Assembly (NCBI RefSeq): GCF_013032005.1
Contig: NZ_WQBE01000002.1
Location: 62,001 to 126,000 of the forward strand
DNA: 64,000 nucleotides
DNA from: Ruegeria atlantica
GTDB lineage: Bacteria; Pseudomonadota; Alphaproteobacteria; Rhodobacterales; Rhodobacteraceae
Direction of reading: 5' to 3'
Positions 32,874 through 42,463 of the stretch are shown here, piece by piece. A program made the position numbers and the translations under genes. Within the stretch, counting starts at the first letter, position 1; each line of letters starts with the position of its first letter. Under the pieces are notes generated by a model that was not told the DNA's origin, searched no databases, and saw nothing but the letters and a program-made list of their open reading frames with translations.

Positions 32874-35014
32874 CCCGGTTTGCATTCTTATTCTCGGCGT
32901 TCATCGCCGGGGCCAGCGGAGCCGCAGCGCAAGATCTGACGGTGCGCTCGGGTGAGCATGAAGGTTATACCAGATTGGTGGTTCAAGTGCCTCAAGACAC
33001 CGATTGGGTTCTGAAACAGACAAAAAACGGCGCACGCCTGAACGTCGCGCTGAAGGATGTGACATACCGAACCGGCACCGTCTTCCAACGTCTGACGCAA
33101 AACCGACTTGCCGCGATTTCGCAGGCCGAACCAGGCGGTGCACTGGAACTGGAGTTCGGTTGCGATTGTGTCGCTTCGGCCTTTCTTTTCAAAAGTACGA
33201 TGATTGTGATTGATATCGCACCCGGCACCTTCCTGCCGCCGCTCACCAGTAATATTCAGGCCCCGGTCCTGCCCAAAACCCCAAAAGAAATCAAAACGAC
33301 AGGCCCGGAGCAGACCATTGATGCACTGGCCCTGCCGCTGTTGAACCTCAACGCGAACGGATTCGAAGACCAGCTTTCGACCCGGCTGCTGCAGGGGGCG
33401 GACCGCGGAATCATTGATCTGAACATTGCGCCGGTGGGGCCACGCGCATCCAACGGGAATCAAAGCCTGTTTTTGCCAGCCGATGTTGAATTGAATGTTC
33501 AAGTGACTTCGATTTTGGACGGTTTGAACGGGCTTTTGGGTCCGGATGTTCCAAAAGTGGAACGGCGCCCACCCTGCGTATCCAGCGCCGAGCTGGCTTT
33601 TGACCGTTGGTCTGACGAGCGTCCGTTTCCAGAACAAGCCGCGCAGCTTCGATCAGAACTGTACCAAGAATTCGATACCATCGACAAAGAGAGCGCGCTG
33701 AAACTGGCGAAACTGTACGCGCATTCCGGGTTTGGCGCCGAAGCGATCCGGGCGTTGGACCTGCTGGACGAGCGATCTTTGGAAACCGAACACATCGCGG
33801 CCATTGCCCGTGTTCTGGATGATGGGCCGCTGATCGAAGGCAATCCGTTCCAGGGCTTGCAGCGTTGCGAGGGCGATGTGGCTTTGTGGGCGGCGATGAG
33901 TGAAGGCAACTTGCAAGGCGACGCCAATCTAACGGCTATCGAACAGTCTTTTGCCCGCTTACCGGACCATCTGCGGCGCCATGTCGGCCCGGCCTTGTCG
34001 GACATTCTGGTAGACGGGGACGAGTTAGAAGCCGCCCGGCGGATCTTGCGCTCGGTCGATCGCGTCAAGACGCAAACCAGCGCAAATGTCGCGCAGGCAA
34101 AGGCCAAGGTTGCAGCGGCCGAAGGTGACGCCCCCCGGACCGAAGCCTTGCTGACTGAAGCGATCGAAGCGTCAGACGCCACGCTTGAGGCGCCGTTGGC
34201 ACTGGCCCGACTGGTCGACAAACGTTGGCTGGAACGTGGCGCAATCTCTCCTCAGGAACTGGATCTGGCGGAATCCTACACGGTTGAGTTTCGCCGTTCT
34301 GACATCGGCCCCCTGATGAAACAAACCCATATGGTCGCGCTAAGCCTGAGTCAGGAATTCGATGCCTCTCTGGATTTGGTGGCAGAGCTGTCAGAGGATG
34401 CGGAATCCGCGGACGCTCTGAACCGTGCGGTGCTTATCCTGACCGAACGCGCTGATGATGCGACCTTTTTGCGCCGCGTCCTGATCTTGTCACATAAGCA
34501 TTCCCAAAATCTGACAACCGACACAGCCATTGCCGTTGCTGACCGACTGGCAAAGCTTGGGTTTTCACGACATGCATACGCACTAGCAAAGCGTCATCAG
34601 GACAGGCTGAGGCGGGGTGAGCGTGCCCGTCTGCGGGCCAAAGCCGCGCTATTGGATCAGCGTCCGCATCAAGCGATGCTGGAACTGGACGATGATCAGA
34701 CGGACGCAGCGAGTATGCTACGGACTGAAGCCCTGATTGCAGCAGAGGATTTTGCGGCGGCGGGTGATCTGATGCGCAACTCAGGTCGTGAGGATGAAGC
34801 AAACCGCTTGTTCTGGCTGGCCGATCTACCAGAGCAAGTGAATTTGGAAAATCACACCAAATTCGATCAGGTCGTCCAGACATCCCAGGGTCTAACAGGT
34901 GCACCGGCCCGACTTCCTGAAACGCCCCTGGCCGACGCGGAGAACCTATTGAGGGACAGCGTGGAAACCCGCAACAGGATTGCGGAGTTGTTTGCCATAT
35001 TGAGTCAGCCGTGA
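32870..35014 (+). CDS. Large secreted protein linked to motA; candidate stator accessory protein
   Basis: 714 residues. Signal peptide (MTRFAFLFSAFIAGASGAAA), then a beta-rich segment (about 22-125) with YTRLVVQVPQDTDW, two close cysteines (GCDCVAS) and a closing MIVIDIAPG, which resembles an AMIN-like cell-wall domain. A proline-rich linker leads to a long helical region (about 230-700) with TPR/solenoid-like character (for example ESALKLAKLYAHSGFGAEAI). Not recognised as a named family. ATGA overlap with motA implies matched production with the stator. It could be an analogue of MotC; that is inference. Flagellar cluster ends here. Confidence 0.75.
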   Translation: MTRFAFLFSAFIAGASGAAAQDLTVRSGEHEGYTRLVVQVPQDTDWVLKQTKNGARLNVALKDVTYRTGTVFQRLTQNRLAAISQAEPGGALELEFGCDCVASAFLFKSTMIVIDIAPGTFLPPLTSNIQAPVLPKTPKEIKTTGPEQTIDALALPLLNLNANGFEDQLSTRLLQGADRGIIDLNIAPVGPRASNGNQSLFLPADVELNVQVTSILDGLNGLLGPDVPKVERRPPCVSSAELAFDRWSDERPFPEQAAQLRSELYQEFDTIDKESALKLAKLYAHSGFGAEAIRALDLLDERSLETEHIAAIARVLDDGPLIEGNPFQGLQRCEGDVALWAAMSEGNLQGDANLTAIEQSFARLPDHLRRHVGPALSDILVDGDELEAARRILRSVDRVKTQTSANVAQAKAKVAAAEGDAPRTEALLTEAIEASDATLEAPLALARLVDKRWLERGAISPQELDLAESYTVEFRRSDIGPLMKQTHMVALSLSQEFDASLDLVAELSEDAESADALNRAVLILTERADDATFLRRVLILSHKHSQNLTTDTAIAVADRLAKLGFSRHAYALAKRHQDRLRRGERARLRAKAALLDQRPHQAMLELDDDQTDAASMLRTEALIAAEDFAAAGDLMRNSGREDEANRLFWLADLPEQVNLENHTKFDQVVQTSQGLTGAPARLPETPLADAENLLRDSVETRNRIAELFAILSQP

Positions 35015-35079
35015 ATACGGCTCTAACGCGGACACTTTCCTGTTGTTTGTCGACACGCGCGACGTAAACGACACGTTTT

Positions 35080-36423
35080 CTAAGGATCAAATATCAACGG
35101 AGACAAGTCAGACATCCGAGAGTCCGGCGCGACCCATCCCAAAATTGCATCCCGAATTGCCGCAGCCCGGGTCGGGCCGATGACTGGCGTTGCGAATTCC
35201 GAGTACTTGGTGATCACTTCTTCGCGGCTGATGGGGACCTCAGGACCGCCTCGGGCGTGGACATCTCCAGAGTCGAAAATCTGCCCATCCGTGGTTTCGA
35301 CACTGACATCGGCCCAACGCCCCTCGGGGAAGCGGGCATTGTGACGATCACTCTCGGCCACGTGAATACGGGGTATCAGCGCGGCCACTGCCGGGTCAGA
35401 AAGACCGGAACCGGAAATATGCTCGACCCCGATCCGACCGTAAAGCGCCTGCACGGCCACCGCGAAAGGCAACGAATACTGTGCCTGAGAGGTCGTGCCG
35501 GGCATTCCGGCATACAGGCAAGCACCCTGATGGAATGTGTTGATCTGAATATACCGGATTTGCGCATGATACAGGTCATTGTCCCGCATTACCGCCCGGA
35601 CACCGTCGATTGCGGCATGGGCCCAACGGCAGATTGGGTAGGGTTTCACGTATTGATGCTCGACCTGCCAAAACTGGCCTAGATCGGCCCAATGAGGCGC
35701 GGCGATTTCTGCCTCGATCGTGATGGCGGGGGCACCGGTAAAGCCATGTTCGGCCAGAATAGCGGCTGAAACTCCGACAAGCGCACCCCAACCCGATCCG
35801 TCATGCAGCATCGTGGGGTTGGCTATCTCGCGCATCATCTGACTGCGGGGACCGTGATATTCGGCGATACCCATTGCCTGCCGCATCTGATCCTGCGAAT
35901 GGCCGCGCAGACGGGCGGCCATCGCGACTACGCCTAACGCGTTCCATGCACCTGACGTATGGTAGTCACTGACCGAGGCATGCAGCGACAACCCCGCGCG
36001 CCCGGCAATTTCATAGCCGGTGATCACCGTCGCCAGTGCTTCGGGGCCCGTCAGATCCGGGCGATGGGCGGCCATGGCGATCAGTGCGGGCAAAACCACG
36101 ACACCAATATGCCCCTTGGTCGGGTTATAGCCGTCATGCCCATCCAGGTTATCAGTCTGGGTCGCCGCCGCATAAGCCGCCCCGGCCATGCTGACCGGAC
36201 GCCCGTCGAACATCATCCGGGCGCTGTAGTCCGGATCAGAGCTGCCATAGAGCAGGGCCGCCGTGTCGCGTGCGATCACCCCGGCCTCCATCGGGCCAGA
36301 GGCGATCAGGATGCCCATCGTATCCAGCATCATCAGCGCAGCCGCTTCCTTGGCGCTGACGGGCATCTGATCGGCAGATCGGTTCAGGGCAAAATCTGCA
36401 ACGCGGGCGAAAGTTCCAGTCAT
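35080..36423 (-). CDS. MmgE/PrpD family protein
   Basis: 447 residues of the MmgE/PrpD family (2-methylcitrate dehydratase and relatives): ASGPMEAGVIA, DNLDGHDGYNPTKGHIG, GYEIAGRAGLSLHASVSDYH, KPYPICRWAHAAIDGV. The family includes dehydratases and decarboxylases of di/tricarboxylates. ATGA overlap with the flavoprotein gene upstream suggests a joint role in a catabolic pathway for a betaine- or amine-type substrate; the exact reaction is unknown. Confidence 0.85.
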   Translation of the reverse strand: MTGTFARVADFALNRSADQMPVSAKEAAALMMLDTMGILIASGPMEAGVIARDTAALLYGSSDPDYSARMMFDGRPVSMAGAAYAAATQTDNLDGHDGYNPTKGHIGVVVLPALIAMAAHRPDLTGPEALATVITGYEIAGRAGLSLHASVSDYHTSGAWNALGVVAMAARLRGHSQDQMRQAMGIAEYHGPRSQMMREIANPTMLHDGSGWGALVGVSAAILAEHGFTGAPAITIEAEIAAPHWADLGQFWQVEHQYVKPYPICRWAHAAIDGVRAVMRDNDLYHAQIRYIQINTFHQGACLYAGMPGTTSQAQYSLPFAVAVQALYGRIGVEHISGSGLSDPAVAALIPRIHVAESDRHNARFPEGRWADVSVETTDGQIFDSGDVHARGGPEVPISREEVITKYSEFATPVIGPTRAAAIRDAILGWVAPDSRMSDLSPLIFDP

Positions 36424-38861
36424 GAGACGCCTTCGGCGACCGGCTGAATATCACGCAACTTGTGACCTTTGGGATCAAAAGGCGGTTCCGAGAGGATTCT
36501 GGCGCTGTGTGGCTTGCCCAGAATGTAGATTTCGACCGTATCGCCGGGGCCGGCCACTTTGGGGTCGGCATACCCAACGGCCAGGGACTTGCCCACCGAA
36601 TAGCCATAGGCGCCCGAGGTCACCCGGCCCACAGGCGTACCATCGGGCATGAATATCGGCTCACCTCCGGTGGCATCAGCGTCAACGGCATCAACCTCAA
36701 AGATCGAAAGCATTTCGCGGGCAGAATTATCTTTGATGGACAGATAGGCGTCTTTGTTCAGGAAATCCTTGTCCAGTTTGATCAGGCCGGCCAACCCGAC
36801 CTCTTGCGGCCAGTATTCCTGAGAATACTCCCGTCCCCACGAGCCGTAGCCTTTTTCGATGCGCAGAGATCCCAACGCGCGACCGCCAACCGGGCCACCG
36901 TTCAACTCTTTCGCCGCATTCAAAAGCGCGGAATAGAGCCTGATTTGATCGGATTCGGCGCAGTGTAGCTCCCACCCCAGATCACCGGTGAACGAAACGC
37001 GGATGGCCAGACAGGTCACCCCGGCCACTTCGATGGTCTGGGACCGCATAAAGCGGAACGCTTCGTTCGAAAGGTCCGCGTTGGTCAGCCGTTGCAGCAG
37101 ATCGCGCGACTTTGGACCGGCCACGTTGAAGCCCGCAATCCGATTGGTGGCAACCTCGAACGTGGTGCCTTCGGGCAGATCGACCATGTTGAAAAAACGC
37201 TGATGATACCGTTCCGCCATGCCAGAGCCGATCATCATATACTCATCCTCGGCCACTTTGGTGATGGTGAAATCACCGGCCACGCCACCGCGAACCGAGA
37301 TCAGCGGTGTCAGGCAGGACCGTCCCACTTCGGTCGGCACCCGATTGGCCACCAGACGGTCCAGCCAGTCATACGCGCCCGGCCCCTTGATCACGTAGTT
37401 GGCGAAGTTCGAGATATCGATGACGCCTACGTTGTCGCGCAGCATCTGTACCTCGCGGCCCACGGGTTGCCACCAGTTCTGGCGGGTGAAGCCGTTGGTT
37501 TCGGTCTCACCGGGCTGATCGGCGAACCACAAGGGGTGTTCCCAGCCACAGTTCAGGCCGAACACACAACCCATCTGCTTTTGCATTTCATAAGCCGGCC
37601 GCACACGGGCCGGACGGCCAGCGCTGCGTTCCTCATTCGGGAAATGGATGGCAAAACGGTGGGTATAGACATCCTCCACCTTGGCCTTGGTGAATTTCTT
37701 ATCGGCCCAGTCGCCGAACCGCGCCAGATCCCAGGCGAACATGTCATATTGCGGCTCGCCCTCGACCATCCATTGCGCCGCCAACAGCCCAAGGCCACCG
37801 GATTGCGAGAAGCCGGGGATGATACCGGTACAGCAGAAATAGTTCTTCAGTTCTGGCACCGGCCCCCAGATCGCGTTGCTGTCCGGCGACCAGATCATCG
37901 GGCCGTTGATCACCCGTTTGACCCCGGCCGTTGCCGCTACCGGCACACGTTCGGTGGCGCGGATCACGTTTTCCATGATCCGGTCCAGATCGTCGGGGAA
38001 GAGGTCATGGGCGAAGTCCAGCGGCGTGCCGTTTTCGGCCCAGAACCGCATGTCTTTCTCATAGGCTCCGATCAGCAGGCCGTTTCCTTCCTGACGGAAA
38101 TAATACTCACCATCCCGATCGGCGATCGAGGGCAGGCGACGGCCCAGTTCCGCAACCTCGTCAATCGCCTCGGTCACGAAATACTGGTGCTCGGTCGGTT
38201 GCAGCGGCAGTTCGATCCCGGCCAGCGCCGCGACTTCTCGCCCCCACAGACCCCCGGCATTGACCACCCACTGCGTGTGGATATCACCCTTTTCGGTGCG
38301 CACGATCCACGAGCCATCAGATTTCTGTTCAGTCCCTATTACAGGGCAAAACCGCTCAATCGTTGCCCCCATCGCGCGCGCCCCTGCGGCGTAGGCGTGA
38401 GTCACACCCGACGGATCGACGTTGCCGCCATCGGGTTCAAACATGATACAGCGGATATCGTCGAACTGCGCCAGCGGATGCAGTTCCATCGCCTGTTCGC
38501 AGCTGATCTCATAGAAGTTCAGGCCGTAGAATTTTGCCTTGGCCTCTTGCAGGCGCAGCTGGTGTTCGCGGTCCTCGGTCTGCGCCAGATACAGCGAGCC
38601 CGACTGGAACACGCCGCAGCCCTGTCCGGTTTCCTTTTCCAGCTCTTTATACAGGTTCATCGTATAATGCTGGATGCGGGTGATGTTGTTGTTGTCGTGC
38701 AGCCCATGAATATTCGCCGCCGCATGCCAGGTCGAACCCGAGGTCAACTCATCCCGCTCCAGCAGCACCGCGTCGGTCCAGCCGAGCTTGGCCAGATGAT
38801 AAAGGATCGAGCAGCCGACAAGGCCTCCTCCGATCACAACGGCCTGGGCGTGGGTTTTCAT
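36420..38861 (-). CDS. Dimethylglycine/sarcosine dehydrogenase-like flavoprotein with GcvT domain
   Basis: 813 residues. N-terminal FAD oxidoreductase (GGGLVGCSILYHL) with SGSTWHAAANIHGLH, in which the His of TWHAA is the covalent FAD attachment site of dimethylglycine and sarcosine dehydrogenases. C-terminal ~380 residues form a GcvT/aminomethyltransferase domain (GVIDISNFANYVIKGP, FTGDLGWELHC, RIEKGYGSWGREYS), which transfers the released C1 unit to tetrahydrofolate. AGGAGG precedes the ATG. Substrate may be an N-methylated glycine derivative. Confidence 0.9.
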   Translation of the reverse strand: MKTHAQAVVIGGGLVGCSILYHLAKLGWTDAVLLERDELTSGSTWHAAANIHGLHDNNNITRIQHYTMNLYKELEKETGQGCGVFQSGSLYLAQTEDREHQLRLQEAKAKFYGLNFYEISCEQAMELHPLAQFDDIRCIMFEPDGGNVDPSGVTHAYAAGARAMGATIERFCPVIGTEQKSDGSWIVRTEKGDIHTQWVVNAGGLWGREVAALAGIELPLQPTEHQYFVTEAIDEVAELGRRLPSIADRDGEYYFRQEGNGLLIGAYEKDMRFWAENGTPLDFAHDLFPDDLDRIMENVIRATERVPVAATAGVKRVINGPMIWSPDSNAIWGPVPELKNYFCCTGIIPGFSQSGGLGLLAAQWMVEGEPQYDMFAWDLARFGDWADKKFTKAKVEDVYTHRFAIHFPNEERSAGRPARVRPAYEMQKQMGCVFGLNCGWEHPLWFADQPGETETNGFTRQNWWQPVGREVQMLRDNVGVIDISNFANYVIKGPGAYDWLDRLVANRVPTEVGRSCLTPLISVRGGVAGDFTITKVAEDEYMMIGSGMAERYHQRFFNMVDLPEGTTFEVATNRIAGFNVAGPKSRDLLQRLTNADLSNEAFRFMRSQTIEVAGVTCLAIRVSFTGDLGWELHCAESDQIRLYSALLNAAKELNGGPVGGRALGSLRIEKGYGSWGREYSQEYWPQEVGLAGLIKLDKDFLNKDAYLSIKDNSAREMLSIFEVDAVDADATGGEPIFMPDGTPVGRVTSGAYGYSVGKSLAVGYADPKVAGPGDTVEIYILGKPHSARILSEPPFDPKGHKLRDIQPVAEGVS

Positions 38862-38938
38862 GGGTGTGACCTCCTGCTGGCGGGCGCATGAACCGCACCC
38901 TGTCAGGAAAGTCAGCCACAGGTCAAAGGTGGCTTATG

Positions 38939-38971
38939 CTCTGTTCCCGACGCGAAATGTCGGGAACAGAG
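38939..38971. promoter_or_regulatory. Perfect 13-bp inverted repeat between betB and the flavoprotein gene
   Basis: CTCTGTTCCCGAC (38939-38951) and its exact complement (38959-38971) flank a 7-base loop. It lies 37 bp after betB and 78 bp before the flavoprotein start. Neither strand carries a T-run, so it could be a Rho-assisted terminator, an mRNA-stabilising hairpin or an operator for the flavoprotein operon. Confidence 0.5.
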
Positions 38972-39007
38972 TATTCTCGGTATGAATAATTTTCACGCAG
39001 AGATGAG

Positions 39008-40462
39008 TTAATACGGTGCCTCGACATCGTTCATTGAGACATAAACCGTCTTCATCTCGCTGAAATGGTTGATCGCCAGTTTCGAATTCTCACGTCCGAC
39101 ACCCGACATTTTCGACCCGCCAAACGGTGCCTCGACCGGAGCAAGGTTGTAGGTGTTGATATAGCAGGTGCCCGCCTCGAACCCGGCCACAATGCGGTGG
39201 GCGCGGGTCAGGTCGTTGGTGAACACACCGGCGGCCAAGCCGAATTCTGTGTCGTTGGCGCGGGCCAGTACCTCTTCCTCGGTGTCGAAATCCAACACCG
39301 ACATGACCGGGCCAAAGATTTCTTCGCGCGCGATGGTCATATCATCGGTGACATCGGCAAAAACAGTAGGCTGCATATAGAACCCGTCACCTTCGATGCG
39401 CTCACCGCCAAAGACCAGCCGTGCGCCCTCGGCCTTGCCCTTTTTGATATAACCCAGCGCGATGTTCATCTGGTTTTCGCTGACCATGGGGCCGAAATTG
39501 ACCTCTTCATCCAGCGGATCGCCGATTTTCGCCGTTGCCAAACGTTCGGACAGACGGTTCAGGAAGGTCTCTTTGATGCCTTTCTGCACGAACACGCGGG
39601 TGCCGTTGGAACAGACCTGACCTGAGGAATAGAAATTGCCCAAAATCGCACCCGACACGGCGTTTTCGATATCGGCGTCATCGAACACGATCATTGGGGA
39701 CTTGCCACCCAATTCCATGGTCACGTGTTTCATGCCATCCGCCGCGGCGGCATAGACCTTGCGGCCCGTCGGAACGGATCCGGTCAGCGATACCTTGGCC
39801 ACGCGCGGGTCGGTCACCAGTGACGCACCTACATCGCCATAGCCCTGCACCACGTTGTAGACGCCTTTGGGCGCGCCGGCTTCGATCAGAATCTCGGCCA
39901 CCTTCAAGGCCGACAGAGGCGTGGTCTCAGAGGGTTTGAACACCATCGTGTTGCCGCAGGCCAGCGCAGGGGCACCCTTCCAGCAAGCGATCTGCGTCGG
40001 ATAGTTCCACGCACCGATTCCGACGCAGACACCCAGCGCCTCGCGGATGGTGTAGACGAAATCGCCACCGCCCAGCGGGATATGTTCACCCGTCAGCGAC
40101 GCCGTCAGCCCACCGAAATATTCCAGCGCATCCGCGCCACTGGTTGCATCGGCCACCAAGGTCTCTTGCAGCGGTTTTCCGGTGTCGTGGGTTTCGAGGA
40201 TCGACAGCTCACGATTACGCTCACGCATGATATCGGCGGCGCGGCGCAGAACCCGGCCACGTTCAGTTCCGGACATCGCGGCCCATTCCGCTTGCGCCGC
40301 ATTGGCGCTGTTTAGAGCCTGATTTACAATCTCTGGCGTGGCGGAATGCAGCCGCGCGATGACCTCGCCAGTGGCCGGGTAGATGACGTCGATGGGGGCG
40401 CCATTTGTGTCTTCGACATATTCGCCATTGATGAAATGGCTGGCCTTGGGCTGAAACTTCAT
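39008..40462 (-). CDS. betB: Betaine aldehyde dehydrogenase
   Basis: 484 residues, BetB length. Catalytic Cys in [14 protein letters not shown], general-base Glu in [11 protein letters not shown] contact [15 protein letters not shown] and [11 protein letters not shown]. It oxidises betaine aldehyde to glycine betaine, an osmolyte and carbon source in roseobacters. Start set at ATG 40462 (MKFQPK) from family length. The betA and betI genes are not here; upstream is a BetI-like operator. Confidence 0.9.
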   Translation of the reverse strand: MKFQPKASHFINGEYVEDTNGAPIDVIYPATGEVIARLHSATPEIVNQALNSANAAQAEWAAMSGTERGRVLRRAADIMRERNRELSILETHDTGKPLQETLVADATSGADALEYFGGLTASLTGEHIPLGGGDFVYTIREALGVCVGIGAWNYPTQIACWKGAPALACGNTMVFKPSETTPLSALKVAEILIEAGAPKGVYNVVQGYGDVGASLVTDPRVAKVSLTGSVPTGRKVYAAAADGMKHVTMELGGKSPMIVFDDADIENAVSGAILGNFYSSGQVCSNGTRVFVQKGIKETFLNRLSERLATAKIGDPLDEEVNFGPMVSENQMNIALGYIKKGKAEGARLVFGGERIEGDGFYMQPTVFADVTDDMTIAREEIFGPVMSVLDFDTEEEVLARANDTEFGLAAGVFTNDLTRAHRIVAGFEAGTCYINTYNLAPVEAPFGGSKMSGVGRENSKLAINHFSEMKTVYVSMNDVEAPY

Positions 40463-40514
40463 GCCGCGTCCTTTTCTTGATTGCACCCGCGTCGGGCAAA
40501 GAGCGTTATCCGCG

Positions 40515-40550
40515 GATTTAGCTTTTATTGATTGGTCAGTCAATAAAAGC
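40515..40550 (-). promoter_or_regulatory. betB promoter with BetI-like operator
   Basis: On the minus strand TTGACT (40543-40538) and TAAATC (40520-40515) are spaced by 17 bp, a good sigma-70-type promoter. A perfect 11-bp inverted repeat, GCTTTTATTGA and its complement (40521-40531, 40540-40550), covers the -35 box and spacer. Its core ATTGA-TTGGTCAG-TCAAT resembles BetI operators (recalled pattern ATTGATTGGNC..TCAAT). BetI is the choline-released repressor; its gene is not in the window. Confidence 0.65.
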
Positions 40551-40644
40551 CGTAACAGGCAATATCCCGCCGAGTCGCAGCCCCCTCTCTTGAAATTAAA
40601 AGCTAATGTTCCATTTATGTTCTACATAGTCAGGGGAACATCCG

Positions 40645-40974
40645 ATGACCCAGAACTTGCGAAATTCCGCCCCAAGCGGCCCGACAAACGACTATCACCT
40701 GCTGCCCGTCACGGACCGGCAGATGCGCTTTGCCCGCGCTATTGCGGAACAGTCGGCGCTGGAAATCCCGGTCGAAGCACAACGTGACCGCCGATCAATG
40801 TCAGCCTGGATTTCGGCACATAAACCACACGATCCGTCACCTTTTGCCAATTATCCCACAGGCAAGCAGGTCGCCTTTGCCGAACGGATTTCGCGCAGCA
40901 AACGCAGGCCAATCCCGTCTGAGTGTTTTCGCGACAAATACGCAATGTCCCAGTGGATCGACCACAACAAGTGA
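40645..40974 (+). CDS. Small protein with two copies of a 38-residue motif
   Basis: 109 residues, no signal peptide. Residues 23-60 and 72-109 align without gaps at 15 of 38 identities (T..Q..FA..I...... IP.E..RD...MS.WI...K). The motif recalls the short KQ-x-A-x-I...D...WI repeats seen at the C-termini of some topoisomerases and DNA-processing proteins, which suggests nucleic-acid binding, but this is weak. AGGGGAACATCCG precedes the ATG. It diverges from betB. Confidence 0.75.
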   Translation: MTQNLRNSAPSGPTNDYHLLPVTDRQMRFARAIAEQSALEIPVEAQRDRRSMSAWISAHKPHDPSPFANYPTGKQVAFAERISRSKRRPIPSECFRDKYAMSQWIDHNK

Positions 40975-40978
40975 CCGT

Positions 40979-41482
40979 TCAATTCTGGCTGTGTCCGCGC
41001 GCGTAAATGCCCACGGCCGCCGCTACGAACAGGCCCAGCAGGATATACCCAGTGATCGCCTCAGCCACGGCCAGCCCGCGGCACAGGCCTGCGGGATGCA
41101 GGTCTCCGAACCCAACCGTCGTGAATGTGACATATGAGAAATACAAAACGTCTGACGGCCCTTTGGCCCCGACCACACACAGATCGTTATACCCGAACGA
41201 GCCGTAAACGGCTGCGAACAAGAAAGGCACGACCTGAATAAAGGATATCCCCATCAGCAACAGCTGGCGCTTTGGGGATTTCACCTGGGTCATGTAGTAC
41301 CAGGTCTGCGACACCAGCCAGATCGTCAACCCTACGGTTGTTGCAGTCCCTATTTTGTCGCCAGCAGTGGTCTCGCTCAGCCGCGACAGGCCATACCAGG
41401 CAACAAAGCTGACGACCACCAGACCCAAGGCCGCGACCAAGGTCGATTTCCACTCATCCAGAGTTGTCGGGTCGCGGTGCAT
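40979..41482 (-). CDS. Two-helix potassium channel
   Basis: 167 residues. Ion-channel family (Ion_trans_2): the selectivity filter is TFTTVGFGDLHP, with a pore helix (SDVLYFSYV) before it and membrane helices on both sides; extra N-terminal helices make about four in total. No RCK/TrkA regulatory domain follows. GGAGG and ATG at 41482; an in-frame TTG 30 bp upstream is less likely. Confidence 0.85.
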   Translation of the reverse strand: MHRDPTTLDEWKSTLVAALGLVVVSFVAWYGLSRLSETTAGDKIGTATTVGLTIWLVSQTWYYMTQVKSPKRQLLLMGISFIQVVPFLFAAVYGSFGYNDLCVVGAKGPSDVLYFSYVTFTTVGFGDLHPAGLCRGLAVAEAITGYILLGLFVAAAVGIYARGHSQN

Positions 41483-41557
41483 TAAACCTCCGATACGGTG
41501 ATGCAGGTTCAATGATCGACATTCCGACCCGCGCCTGCAACCTTATTTATCAGAGAG

Positions 41558-42463
41558 TTAGTCGGCGCCCAGATGCTCTTGCCCGCGCTGACGCGCCAGA
41601 CCGATCTGCTTTTGCCGCTCACGGAACCGCATTTTGTCGGCTTCAGAGGTTTCGTTAACACACCGATGGCAGGACACGCCATGTTCGTATTCAGGGCGCT
41701 TCATATCCTCGGGCAGAATCGGACGGCGGCAACCGTGGCACAGGTTATGCGGCCCCTCGACCAGCCCGTGCCCAACGGACACACGGTTGTCGAACACAAA
41801 GCACTCGCCCTGCCAGGTGCTGTCATCAGCTGGCATTTCCTCAAGATAGCGCAGGATGCCGCCCTTCAGGTGATACACATCCTCAACCCCCTGCCCCAGC
41901 AGGAAGTTAGTGGATTTCTCACAGCGAATACCACCGGTGCAGAACATGGCGACGCGCTTGTTGTGGAACCGCTCTTTGTTCTCTTCCCACCAAGCCGGGA
42001 ACTCACGGAAACTGGCCGTTTCAGGGTCTATTGCGCCCTCAAACGTGCCAATCGCCACCTCATAATCGTTGCGGGTGTCGATCACCACCACGTCGTCCGA
42101 GCGGATCAGATCGTTCCAATCCTCAGGCTCGACATAGTTGCCGACACGGGCGCGCGGATCGATATCCGGCTGCCCCATGGTCACGATCTCTTTTTTCAAG
42201 CGCACCTTCATCTTGCCAAAAGGCGGGTGATCGGCGGTGGCCTCTTTCCAGTCCAGATCGGCACAGCCGGGCAGCGCTTTGATATGCGCCAGCACCGCAT
42301 CGATCCCGGCGCGGGGGCCGGCAATAGTGCCATTGATCCCCTCTTGCGCCAGCAGCAATGTGCCTTTGACAGATTGCGTACGGCACAGGTCCGACAAAGG
42401 CTCGCGCAGGGCAGCGTGATCCTGGAAACGGGTGAAGTGATAAAGAGCAGCGATGGTATACAT
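41558..42463 (-). CDS. trhO: tRNA uridine-5-oxyacetate synthase TrhO (rhodanese-domain)
   Basis: 301 residues. The N-terminal acylphosphatase-like domain (GTLLLAQEGINGTIAG) is followed by a rhodanese domain with catalytic Cys in MFCTGGIRCEKSTNFL, and a C-terminal zinc-ribbon-like CHGC...CHRC. TrhO hydroxylates U34 of tRNAs in an oxygen-dependent way. Stand-alone gene. Confidence 0.92.
   Translation of the reverse strand: MYTIAALYHFTRFQDHAALREPLSDLCRTQSVKGTLLLAQEGINGTIAGPRAGIDAVLAHIKALPGCADLDWKEATADHPPFGKMKVRLKKEIVTMGQPDIDPRARVGNYVEPEDWNDLIRSDDVVVIDTRNDYEVAIGTFEGAIDPETASFREFPAWWEENKERFHNKRVAMFCTGGIRCEKSTNFLLGQGVEDVYHLKGGILRYLEEMPADDSTWQGECFVFDNRVSVGHGLVEGPHNLCHGCRRPILPEDMKRPEYEHGVSCHRCVNETSEADKMRFRERQKQIGLARQRGQEHLGAD

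Noticed and set aside
37092..38891. 599-codon open frame on the plus strand
   Set aside because: It lies wholly opposite the DMGDH-like gene and mirrors its codon structure; no family features.
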